Below are positions 26,094 to 36,203 of a DNA stretch of 64,000 nt, piece after piece. The stretch's first letter is position 1. Every line of letters begins with the position of its first letter. Origin of the DNA: Morella rubra (taxonomy: Eukaryota; Streptophyta; Magnoliopsida; Fagales; Myricaceae); contig CM025855.1 of the NCBI GenBank assembly GCA_003952965.2, positions 24,754,571-24,818,570 of the forward strand, read 5' to 3'. A program made the position numbers and the translations under genes. The notes beneath the pieces are model-generated. The model saw only the letters and a program-made list of their open reading frames with translations. It had not been told where the DNA came from and did not search any database.

Positions 26094-26272
26094 GAGAGTG
26101 TTTGTCTGTAAAAATTTTGAAAAATATTTTTAAAATTTTGAAAATTTTTACTTGAGATTTATTAGAGTACGTGGAAGGTAAAGTGTATACGTGTAAAAAT
26201 TAAAAATGTTAAAATGTGTTTATTTTGTTAAAAATTTTTATATTTTAAAATATTAAAAAAACAAACGTCATC
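26094..26272. mobile_element. MITE-like element, copy 2
   Basis: About 179 bp, related in length, ends and interior to the element at 354-534. It starts near GAGAGTGTTTGTCTG and its opposite end reads GATGACGTTTGTTT on the other strand. The interior has the same AAATATTTTTAAAATTTTGA blocks and a shared GAGATTTATTAGA-type string. No clear target-site duplication; ends are approximate. Confidence 0.5.
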
Positions 26273-27495
26273 ATAATAATTTTAAAATAATATCTTTCAA
26301 TTAAATTATTTATATTTTATTAAAAAAATATAAAAAACTTACTCAAACCATTTTACTCTCCAAGTTTTTTTTACTAATTCTTATACACCAACATTTTTAA
26401 ACTCCCGAAATAGCCAAACATGACCAATCTTCTTACACTTTTATTTTTCTATTTATTTCCAAGTAATCTTTAAACTTGTTTTTCCAAATAGCTGGCTGGT
26501 GTAACGGTGTCATTTTTTAAGTTCCATTAACTTCGTCCTCTACCCGGTTCTACTTATCAAGTTAATTAGAAAAAATAATTTTTCGAAGGTTTTGCTGGAT
26601 CCCTTGCGAGTACTGTTTAATAAGAGACAAGCATAGTTTAAATTGAATAGAATGTAGTTTGAGATATTGTATTGTAAGATATTATGGTACCAATAATGAT
26701 GTACTCACACCTCATAATCTCCTTGATTTTTCCATTTTTTATATGTATGTATACGAGATATAGACTTGATAGATTACTTACCCAATATATATATATATAT
26801 AAAAGAGAGATTTATAATATATGCTTTAGTTCCCAACTTCCCATATTAGCATTCCGTCCAAGCCAATGAAAGATTAAAAAGTGAAGAACATAGGATATTG
26901 CTTTAGTAGCAAAAAGAATCTCATATCCACAACTAATTAAGGTATCATTTTTTTTTTAATACGTAGTCGTTTTAATCAGAGCTTCAAGGTCAAGGCAACC
27001 GGTCTCGGGCAATGTAACGGGATTTACTGACGGTCCGTTACTTCTTAACAAACTTGTCGTACACTTTTTTTTTCTCGAAAACTTGTCGTACACGCAACAA
27101 AGCAACGTATCAATCATACTACGGTTTTACCGGTCTTCCCCGTTATTTCTCCAATTATCCTGGAAATGAAAACTAATTTCACAGCGAAGTCAAGTGCACA
27201 CCCCCGTCTTCCCCGTCCTGCCGCTTCCGTAAAAGGATGAAAAATTGACCTTCCCTTCACCATCCCCTCAGACTTGTGTCACGAAGTTGGAAATAATTTT
27301 CCCACACACGGAGAGTCTCTTACCCAGTGCAACCGTCACACTCGAAAGTGCATTCAGATCCCAGGCTTCTTACTATGAACTTCGCATCTTCACCATATTG
27401 ACCTGCCTCCGAGTCCCTCACCATCCCCACCGTGAATTCTTCAGTGAAGCCCTGTCAACGACCTACCGAGCACACTTCTAGAATTTCACCAAAAA

Positions 27496-27501
27496 ACGCG
27501 T
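27496..27501. promoter_or_regulatory. CGCG box (ACGCGT) upstream of AOX2
   Basis: ACGCGT fits the vCGCGb consensus bound by CAMTA factors and lies 147 bp before the AOX2 start codon, near or inside the leader. A six-base match occurs by chance, so function is only a suggestion. Confidence 0.3.
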
Positions 27502-27647
27502 AACACAGGATTACAGCCCGCTCTCATCACACCGCCTCGCCCGCTCTTTCTCTAACCTTGTCTGGCCAATACTTCTCCAGTCTCCCCAACAAACATCTCT
27601 ACATCGCTGATTCCAGAACCTTCACTGTTCTCTTTTGCCTGTCAAAG

Positions 27648-30600
27648 ATGAACCGGTTTGTGGCGAGGACTTTGATCCGGAGCATAATCGACGGTGGTAA
27701 CCACTGCCGCCATGAAATTTCGACGGCTGCGATGGAGAATCCATGGAAGATTGTTGGATTGTTGAGGACCTACCAGAAGGTTGGTGGCCCCGGTGGCTTT
27801 TACTGGACCAGAACGATGAGCTCCGTGACGCCGGGGCCAATGACCAGCTCTGTGGCTGAGAAGGAGGAGAGAGTGGAAGAGAAAGGAGAGGAATGGAAGA
27901 AGAGCGACCAGACGACGATGGTGTCAAGCTATTGGGGGATGTCGAGGCAGAAAATCAAGAGAGCGGATGGGACCGACTGGCCTTGGAACTGTTTCATGGT
28001 AACTCAATTTTTCCGTCATTACAGTCCTCTCATCCTTTCCGTGATTTTGCTGGTCATGTCGTGATTGATACTGTTCTTTTGTGAGTTCAACTATTATGTG
28101 GTTTTTTTTGGCTCATTTAGTCTTGAATGCTGGTGTATTGTTCGATTTCTTAGTTCTCTGTTCTTCCATGGTGAATTTTTTGGTATTTTAGAGCGTGCTC
28201 TGCTTTTGGATTGATCTGAGAGTTGAAAGTGTTTAGGTGAGCTTATGACTGAAATGTGCAATTCTTAGCAATAAGGAAATGGTTGATGAGTGAAAGATGT
28301 TCAATGTGTTACTAGAAAGTTGCAAGGAATTGCAGATTTTCATTTGCACTTTAACGCGACTATTGTACTTGTTTGCCACGCTTTAGGTGCATCTGTACAT
28401 TGCTTCTCTTTTAGGTCTTTAACTTTGTCAGAATTGCATTATAAATTTGTATTGTTGTGTTAAAATTAATAGATAGTTTTCATATATCTCAGACTTTTAG
28501 CCCTTCTTTTTGAAAGAAGCTTGCTGTCACTTTTCCTTTTGAGTTGAAGGGGACGGTTCTTGGTTTTCCCATTTACTCTAATCTTGGAATTTTAGTGAAT
28601 GAACCAGTTAAGTGTTAATTACTTCTCTCTTCTTTTTTTCTTTTTTTTTTTTAATAATCAACATCTATTTGGACAGCAGTATGATTTGTTATGCATTTTC
28701 AACTAACTGTATCAGTGTAGTAAATTAAGGGTCCTCAAGCAAAATTTTAAACTGACTGAATTAAGCATCTTTTTATCTTGATTTTTGTTCAGTTCTTTGT
28801 CAGCACTTCTTTTGTGAGATCATTTTCTGCAGCAAATTTAGATTTACTCATTGAGTCAGCTTAGTAGAGAAATTATGGAAGCTCTTCATTGGTCTCATCT
28901 GATCTGATTAATCTATCTTCAACATGAAAGCCATTCATTAGATTTGACAATAGAAGATTTTGAGTGATCAGCATGATATTCCCGGATGTTATTGCACATT
29001 CTTCTCCATTGCATTTTACATTTGTGTTACATTCGTTTCTGAAAATGTTACTCATCAACCGCTTCATCTTATGTACTCGTGCTTATGTCTTGAGAGTTTA
29101 TCCGACATGAAACTTCTTGAAAACTTTCTACTGAGTCTACATTCTAATATTCTTTTTTATTGACCTTGCATTTAGCCATGGGATACTTACGAGGCAAACT
29201 TGTCAATAGATTTGACAAAGCATCATGTGCCGAAGGCATTTTTGGATAAATTTGCTTACAGGACAGTGAAACTTCTTAGAATTCCTACGGATATATTTTT
29301 CCAGGTAAGTCACCCTTTCTGTGTTTGTATTCCTTTTGATTAATGTTTTCCTCTCAATAGTATTGCTTTTAACGTGTTCTTCCTGGTGAGATGTTTTTAA
29401 CAATTGCAATGTGTATCCTGGGGTTACATTGGAAATTCAATCTTGATTGCTTGGATTTTATATTCGTTGAGTTTGAAGCCAGATTAATGAGTAGTAATCA
29501 CACAGTGCAGTAGAACTCCATACGCATGCCTGTCAAACAAACAACTGTCATGAATTACATATGTTAAGCAAAACACAATTGGAGACAAATATGTGAGATG
29601 GGAAGCAGGGAGATAGTTATGTAGTAGCAGAATAGATTACTATATTTGTCAAAAAAGCGTGGGTGTAATCAAAACAAAATCATGACATACATCCGAAATT
29701 TCTAGTAGCAGATCCTGACAAGGCTTGTTCCTATCTTCAAGTTTTCTCCTAAGATTGCTGCTTTAGGTGCAATAGCCTTTTTGTTTGGTAGAATGTCATC
29801 CAGTCCGTGCAGTTTTGTGTTATATATCTCTACTTCTCACAGAATGTAACAAAATATCGAGTTTGAATTGTTCTTCTCTGATGACAACCTTTTTTGTGTG
29901 CTTCTTGATGTCACTGCCAAAATATATTGGATGTGAATTTGGTTTTAGTTTCTAAACTATGTCGCAGAGACGGTACGGCTGTCGTGCAATGATGCTGGAA
30001 ACAGTGGCAGCTGTTCCTGGTATGGTAGGAGGGATGCTGCTGCATCTAAAATCTCTCCGCAAGTTCCAGCATAGTGGCGGTTGGATCAAAGCCCTGCTTG
30101 AAGAAGCAGAGAATGAGAGGATGCACCTGATGACTATGGTGGAACTTGTGGAACCCAAATGGTATGAAAGACTGCTGGTTCTCACTGTGCAGGGAGTCTT
30201 CTTCAATGCCTTCTTCGTTGTTTATGTACTCTCTCCAAAACTGGCCCATAGAATTGTTGGATACCTGGAGGAAGAGGCTATACACTCCTATACAGAGTAT
30301 TTGAAGGATATTGATAGTGGTGCAATTAAGAATGTTCCAGCTCCTGCTATTGCTGTAGACTACTGGAGGCTGCCCAAGGATGCGACCTTAAAGGATGTTA
30401 TTACTGTCATTCGTGCTGATGAAGCTCACCATCGCGATGTTAATCATTTTGCTGCTGTGAGTATTACTTGCCTTTTCCATGACCATGATCTATGTGTTTT
30501 TTTCATGTGTATCCTGTTTATATCTTGTGTACATATCTAGTTTTATTATCATATGTCATAAAGAATTAACTTGGGGTCAGATTATTCTGCACCCAGATAT

Positions 30601-31096
30601 GTCAGAGAGTAATATCTCATGCAGTCTCTCAATATTTAGTCTATAGTAATGGGATTAAACTACAAATGGCTTGGGGAGAAAAATAACTACTCAGCTGAAG
30701 TGTGTTGAGTGTCTCTCCGCAAAAGGGCAGGGGTTGATTTGGGGATAGGGTTTTATGGTCATGGTAACTTCATTCATATGCTACCTTTGGTCTTTGTTAT
30801 TAAGATCAACTGTGTATATTTCGACATCTACCAGCTGTGGTCTGTCAGCAGCTCCTTTGTAGTGATGGGAATAACCTATATATAGCCTGGAAGGAGAGAT
30901 AAATGACTACATAGCTGGACTGTGTTGATTGACACACTGCACACACTGCAGGCTGTTGTTTGCTTTTCTTTCCTTTTTCTCTTTGTTTTTGGGTTTTGAC
31001 AGTGTTCGGAATTCTATTGTTTTTTTTTTCCTTCAGGATATTCACTTCCAGGGAAAGGAATTGAGTGACGCACCAGCCCCTCTTGATTATCATTAA
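27648..31096 (+). CDS. AOX2: Mitochondrial alternative oxidase, AOX2-like
   Basis: Four exons, the classic plant AOX structure: 27648-27998, 29176-29304, 29968-30456 and 31037-31096. They give 342 residues. The enzyme is a di-iron ubiquinol oxidase on the matrix face of the inner mitochondrial membrane; it passes electrons from ubiquinol to oxygen without pumping protons. Iron-ligand motifs are all present: [21 protein letters not shown] and [12 protein letters not shown]. The two regulatory cysteines are kept, Cys115 in WNCF and Cys165 in YGCR, 50 residues apart as in Arabidopsis AOX1a, so disulfide and 2-oxoacid control should apply. The N-terminal 60 or so residues are rich in Arg and Ser, as in a mitochondrial presequence. 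The start at 27648 is the first ATG giving such a presequence. [19 protein letters not shown] and the [15 protein letters not shown] stretch resemble AOX2 more than AOX1. Confidence 0.97.
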
Positions 31097-32079
31097 GATG
31101 GTGTAACCTGTGAAAACCCAAAACTGATAGTTTTCCACATGATCTACTGTTGTATATGGTGAGGACTTCCTTTGTAATTTGTATTGGAATATGCATAATG
31201 TGAGAATGGAATATAAGGATCTATAATATGAGTATTTTACATTGGAAAGTGGTTGGGTTTATGACAACTTCCCGCGTGATCCACAAAATGCTCTGAAGTA
31301 ACTTGGTTTTAATGTACAGCTTCTTCACGCCATAATGTTAAGGATCTGTGTGGAAGCAGCTGTCTAAAGTTGCCTTGACCGAGGTGACCCGATTACCCGA
31401 AGTGAATTGATAACGTGAGAACAATGATAAGCTTCTTGAGCTTCAGCCTTCAGTCTTCGTGTCAGTCTGTTGATTTTAAGTTCCAAATGATGAATTTGAT
31501 CACTAGTTGTACTTTAATATGCAATTAGGTTTTCATAATACTCTTTTTATATTCAACCACCCAAACATTATAATTATTTACAAATTTCTAATCAAGCATA
31601 GAGCGAACAGGACAAAAGGGAAAAGAAAGCCTTAAATTATATAGCCATGTAAGGTCAGTTCATGTCTTTTTCTACCTAAAACGAAAGCTTCTCTACTGAT
31701 GTAAGCCATTAAATACTAGTTAAACTTCAGTCTTAACCAACGTATTCTCAGTACAAGTGTTCACTTCCCAATTCTACGGACTCGGCTCAAGGTTGAGCTC
31801 GGCGTCCAAGTCGAGATCAACGTGGTGGACCAGCTTAGAGACCGCAGGGCTTCCCGCAGAAGGCCCTGTTAGACGAGGCTACATGGTGTGTCCGGGTGGA
31901 CATGGTACCCATCGTCGTGATCCTGAGCAATTCGCCAGCCGACATCTATGAGAGGAGACGCCAGCAAGTTGATCAATGAGGCTAACTGCCTCGCCCGCGA
32001 ATAATGACCGACTTTAACGTAGGGTGCCGCTGAAGATATTTCTAAAGGTATAACAAAGATGCTGTAGCTTGCAAGCATA

Positions 32080-32096
32080 GCTGGAATAGCTCAGTT

Positions 32097-32129
<33 letters not shown>

Positions 32130-32153
32130 GAGGTTCAAGCCCTCCTTCTAGCG
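32080..32153 (+). tRNA. tRNA-Asn (anticodon GTT), nuclear
   Basis: A 74-nt cloverleaf. The acceptor stem pairs GCTGGAA with TTCTAGC, with one G-T pair and discriminator G. The anticodon stem TGTGG/CCACA encloses CTGTTAA, with GTT at 32114-32116. The T arm is GGAGG-TTCAAGC-CCTCC. The internal promoter boxes are intact (TAGCTCAGTTGG and GGTTCAAGCC), and TTTTT at 32154-32158 is the Pol III terminator. No intron and no encoded CCA, as expected for a nuclear gene. Confidence 0.97.
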
Positions 32154-32639
32154 TTTTTCCTCTGCTGTTCTCATTTTTCAGCATTATAGTTTAATGCTTT
32201 GGTTTTATGAAATATACAATTAACTGATACAGGCATGCTTTGGTAATAATTGTAACTCCTCTAACCAATCCTTCTCCTGGCTCTATACGAGCTGGTTACT
32301 GGACCTCTGGAAGTCTTAGGAAAAAAAATGAAAAATACTGGACCTCTGGAAGTCTTCCTATGTATCGTCCGGCCTTTTTGTTTGAAGTGAAAACAAAAAA
32401 AATCACAATTGCCGAAAGCAATGACCTCGTTCTCTTATACAGCAGTGATGAAGTCAAAATAACTATTAACTTCTCACGCAATTTAGGCGGTCGTCTTCTG
32501 TGACCATTAGGACTCCCTCTGTACTTTGTACACAGAGCGCATCCCTCACCAAAACCCCCTTCTTGGCGAAACTGCTGCCTTGCTTGCTGTGATACGGATT
32601 TTTTCTTTCCAGCCCCTGCCCCGTATTTGTTTCGAAAGT

Positions 32640-32936
32640 GACTGCTGCGTTCTGGTCCGAGATGTGCTCTCTCCTAAATCTCGAGTTGGTTGATAAGCGG
32701 AAGCATGGATGGCTTCAATCCGGAGTTATTTTTCGACCCATCTGGGTCACTCACTCAATTGGATCCGAAAGGAAAACCGGTTTGCCCACCGCTTGGCTAA
32801 ATGGGCTGCTGCTTCTGGCTGTTTCGGTTTTCTAGACGTTAATTATGTTCCTGCTTTTGTAGTTAGTTCTGACTCTCCCAGTGCTTAATCCGGCTTTATC
32901 ATTACTTATAAATAAATAAAAATAAAAATAAAAAAA
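32640..32936 (+). mobile_element. 3' fragment of an RNase H-bearing LINE
   Basis: One frame reads the end of the plant LINE RNase H (RVT_3) domain: LNWIRKENRFAHRLAKWA, then VNYVPAFVV and a stop near 32887. The NRxAHxLAKWA string is the conserved last block of that domain. It is followed within 20-50 bp by an A-rich tail of ATAAA and AAATA units (about 32905-32936), as at the 3' end of a LINE. The family differs from LINE-A/B/C, which end in zf-RVT. The 5' boundary is uncertain and no target-site duplication was found. Confidence 0.65.
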
Positions 32937-33322
32937 GTTCTAAGAAGTAAGAGATATCTCAGCTAAAAAAATTATGAAAATCTAATTACCCAAAAGAAAA
33001 AAATTATGGAAATCTCCCTCCAATGTCACAATTGACCAAACCAACAACCTTGCTGTCTTTCGATGGGTAATCAACAGAAATCATGGGCATTTATCCTTTT
33101 CAATTCCTCGCAAAAAGGATGTGTCTAAACTACAAAACAGCAAAAATATCTTTCATTAGAGCCTATCTGAATGGTATGCCTTTTCCCGTGTCGAGACAGA
33201 CATAAGGGCGCATTCTGCTGCATGAAAGTCTAGAAACCCCATCGTCTGGATCAGCATGAATGACACGGCTGTCTCTCTAAATTGATTGCTTCCCAGGAAT
33301 AAGCCTCATAAAGGTCTTGCTG

Positions 33323-33829
33323 TCAAGCCAATGAGATTTTTCGGTCCCTGATGCTGGACTTTGACTTCTTATTTATGCTCTTCCTGCCTTCCTCAACTAA
33401 ACGGCCGGGATAAAAGTCCGGAGAAAAGGGCAGAGGATTCTTTAGAGTTACATAGGCCTTCTTGTAATCAGGTTTAGAAATCAAGCGTCCCCCTCTCATC
33501 TTCTTCTTCCCTTTCATATTTAGAGTCCTTACCTTCTCAACTTCACAACCGTATACTGACTCCAGAATCCTCTTGATCTCAGGCTGTCCATTGGTACCAG
33601 GAATTTACAAGAAAAGGTAAAAAAAATATCACAACGAGAATCAGTTCTGATTAGGGAAATGGATAACTGAGAACAATAAGAGACAAAATTTGAACAATGG
33701 AGGAGATAAGAGTGCCTTGTAAAATACCTTAGACGCAGAAGGGATGGTCTTAATAGAAATATCTCTGACATTGTTCGAAGAAGGTGGCATGAGAAACTCA
33801 ATAGGATGATTTAAGAAATGAACAGCCAT
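33323..33829 (-). CDS. Ribosomal protein uL23 family, organellar type (L23/L15e family)
   Basis: Two coding exons on the minus strand, 33829-33728 and 33583-33323, joined in frame (TCTAAG then CCTGAG) to give about 120 residues. Hallmarks are FLMPPSSNNVRDISIKTIPS near residue 13, PEIKRILESVYGCEVEKVRT after the intron, GKKKMRGG and DYKKAYVTL. These match the L23/L15e family typified, from memory, by Arabidopsis AT4G39880, a putative mitochondrial large-subunit uL23. In the ribosome uL23 sits at the polypeptide exit on 23S-like rRNA. The C-terminal KKSKSSIRDRK is basic. A CTGCAG acceptor at 33852-33857 lies 23 bases before the ATG, which suggests a 5' UTR intron from the exon ending at 35758. 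Confidence 0.85.
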
Positions 33830-33851
33830 CTTTTTCTTTAGTTATTAATCT

Positions 33852-35757
33852 CTGCAGGCAAAGTTTCTTTTGTTAAATGATGGGATGGAAGAAGATGCTT
33901 GTCCATCTATCCGAATTACAAACTCAACTCAGAAGATAAAGGGCTCATGAATTTCTTTATGGTAAAGAACGCCATAGCCAGTCAACATATGCAAGCTTTG
34001 TTGAAATCTGAACTCTTTTTAAACAGGTTAAAGAAGCTCTCACTTGAGAAAATATAGCTCTTTGTACTCTGGGTTTTATGGAATAACACGAGAAAAATAG
34101 TATAATCCCAACCAACTACAGTTCAAAGGTCTCCAAGCTCAACAATTATGTATTCCCTAAAGCACAAGACATCTATAAGGTCCTCTCGATAATATGCAAA
34201 CAAGAACTCAGTTTGTTAAGCTATCTATATACATATGTAGATATGCATCTATTCAGAGAGAGAGAGAGAGAGAGATTTTTGCTCAAGGAAATTTATTATT
34301 CAGCAGAAGAAGATGTGTAATGTCGTACACGGTAAACAGCAACAGAAACAATCAGAAAAACCTACAAGTAGCTAATTGCCACACAAACAGACAGCTGGCA
34401 GACACAGTGTAACTAGCTCTCATAACAGGGAAAACAAGGTCACAGTAAAAATCAGAAACTAATTACCCAAAAGTTGGAGTGGAATTTGCCGCATGTCACA
34501 ATTCTCTGTCTTGCTGACAGAAGCATAGGCTATTAGGTTCCATTCAAAATAGACATCCATGTCCAGTTGTCCGTACTGAGCTACAAATGTGTTGGAACAA
34601 AGCTTCCTCGGCTTTTTAGACCTATTTTGTGAACTCTAGAATTCCTTTCCATCTAGAGATGATAGATACGCTCTGCCAGGCCACCTTAATAAGCACAACA
34701 GTAAAGGACTACCAACTCCCAGTTCTTAATGGACCACTCTGTTGGCATTCCAAGAGATGGTACCTCTAGGTATTCCCCTAATATTGAGGACCCTACCCAG
34801 ATGCTTCTTGAACAACTAGAACAGCAGAGAAGGTCCTGCACTTTCAGCGGGAGCTTTACAATAGAAACAAGAGTGACGACCTATATCCCTTTTTCTTTTG
34901 GGTAAGGTTCAAATTTTATAACCCAAAAGGTGTACAGGATTAAGCAGGCATACCCTGGTTGACATACAAAGGTATAAAACCAGAGTAAACAACCATCAGA
35001 GCACTGGGTGCTAATCCATTCAAATCCCAACCATAGCCTTACAAAAGTAACACTACTCCACAGAATTGACCTAAGCACACTCAAGTCACTAGAAAAAAAA
35101 TCTACACTCTAGGAGTGACTAATGATGGCCTCAGCCAAATTCCACTTTCTTGCCAATTGCAGGGTATATCGCTATTTCAGCTGTGAAATAGTAAGGGTAG
35201 AGCGACGAAGAGCCGCATGGCTACACAAAGTCAGAAGAATAAAAACCCACACCCGAATGTTTCAGTCACTGTGTCATGCAAATGACACACATACGTCAGA
35301 ATGGATATCTACAGATGTCAAAACCAAATTCAGAACTTCAAAGGATATCTCAGATTCTCAAGTGAAAGTAAGACATTATGCCATAAAAACTGTAGCAAAC
35401 ATCCATAACTGAAGCGTCCCTAACATATATGACGACTCCTTATTTGTCAGAAATCTTCTCTCGCCTTCTAGATTTTACTCATATAACCAGGTTTAGCTGG
35501 AGTTTTATTACATGAACAGGCTTTCATCAAGTTTTGTCCTCATACATTTTTTTTCTGCAATTTTCCGCACAAAAAAGAACACAAAAGGAACAACGGAAGG
35601 CACATTTACTCAATTCTGCAACTGAATGTATGGCCACTTCAATTCAGCAACAAGCCAAGAATTTTCTCTTTTTAAAAAAAAAATAGTGTTTTTTTTCCCC
35701 GTAAACAATCAGAGGACAAACCAATTTAATCAAAGTCAGAAGAAGAACTGAAGATAC
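33852..35757 (-). other. Probable 5' UTR intron of the uL23 gene
   Basis: On the minus strand a pyrimidine-rich exon ends TTGAAAG|GTATCT at 35758/35757 and an acceptor CTGCAG ends at 33852, so a 1.9-kb intron in the leader is likely. The stretch contains no conserved protein in six frames. It has a GA microsatellite near 34254-34275. This is inferred from splice signals only. Confidence 0.55.
34254..34275. repeat. GA dinucleotide microsatellite
   Basis: Eleven uninterrupted AG units inside the probable leader intron of the uL23 gene. Confidence 0.9.
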
Positions 35758-36203
35758 CTTTCAAGTTTCAAGTGCGACAGAGAGAGGCGGACAGAGAGAG
35801 AAAGAAAGAGAACTGCAGGCGAGAGACAGAAGGCTAAAGAGAGAGTGAGAGACGCAGAGGATCGGCTTAGGGAGCGTTTTAAGTCAAAAACTAATAGACG
35901 ATTTTGTTTTTGGGTTAAGTAAACCGACTTCACGTTTTCAAAAGTATTTGTTTTGTTTTCCACATACATAAATTTGTTTTCCATATTGGCCATACCGTTT
36001 TCGGTTTGTTTCCATTTTCCAGAAGGAAACGGAGGCTACTTTCGTAAATTGGAACACAAGCAGCTCTATGCTTCACATACGCCAGCTTCAGTCTCCCTTG
36101 GCAGCGTCTAACGTCTATAAATCGGAAGGCACAGAGAAAGACACAAACTGAGAGAGACTACGCCAAACATCTCTTCCCCTATCTCGCTATCTCTTTCGCA
36201 CCA
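35758..36203. promoter_or_regulatory. Compact divergent promoter region of uL23 and PAA1
   Basis: The uL23 leader exon (CT-rich on the minus strand, roughly 35758-35870) and the PAA1 start codon at 36204 are less than 450 bp apart and diverge. A TATAAAT box at 36116-36122 lies 82 bp before the PAA1 ATG, a suitable distance for a 50-60 nt leader. The uL23 side lacks an obvious TATA box and has the CT-rich leader common in ribosomal protein genes. Confidence 0.6.
36116..36122 (+). promoter_or_regulatory. TATA box of PAA1
   Basis: TATAAAT, 82 bp upstream of the PAA1 start codon, with a CA-rich putative start region about 25-35 bp downstream. Confidence 0.5.

Larger units (their letters stand above)
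25482..27647. other. Divergent intergenic region between CAMTA2 and AOX2
   Basis: These 2.2 kb separate two divergently transcribed genes, so they hold both promoters and 5' leaders. They contain a MITE-like copy at about 26094-26272, a short AT microsatellite near 26786-26801 and an ACGCGT box at 27496-27501. The 27200-27640 part is C-rich and probably includes the AOX2 leader. No additional gene was recognised. Confidence 0.7.
31097..33322. other. Intergenic region between AOX2 and the uL23 gene
   Basis: Contains the AOX2 3' UTR, a 320-bp GC-richer stretch (about 31757-32079) that I do not recognise, the tRNA-Asn gene at 32080-32153, a 21-bp direct repeat (tactggacctctggaagtct plus t, at 32297 and 32336), and a LINE 3' fragment at about 32640-32936. 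The part 32937-33322 shows nothing clear apart from the probable 3' UTR of the minus-strand uL23 gene. Confidence 0.7.

Noticed and set aside
31757-32079. GC-richer stretch before the tRNA as a coding fragment
   Set aside because: Its longest frame shows no recognisable domain; kept only as an unexplained sequence.
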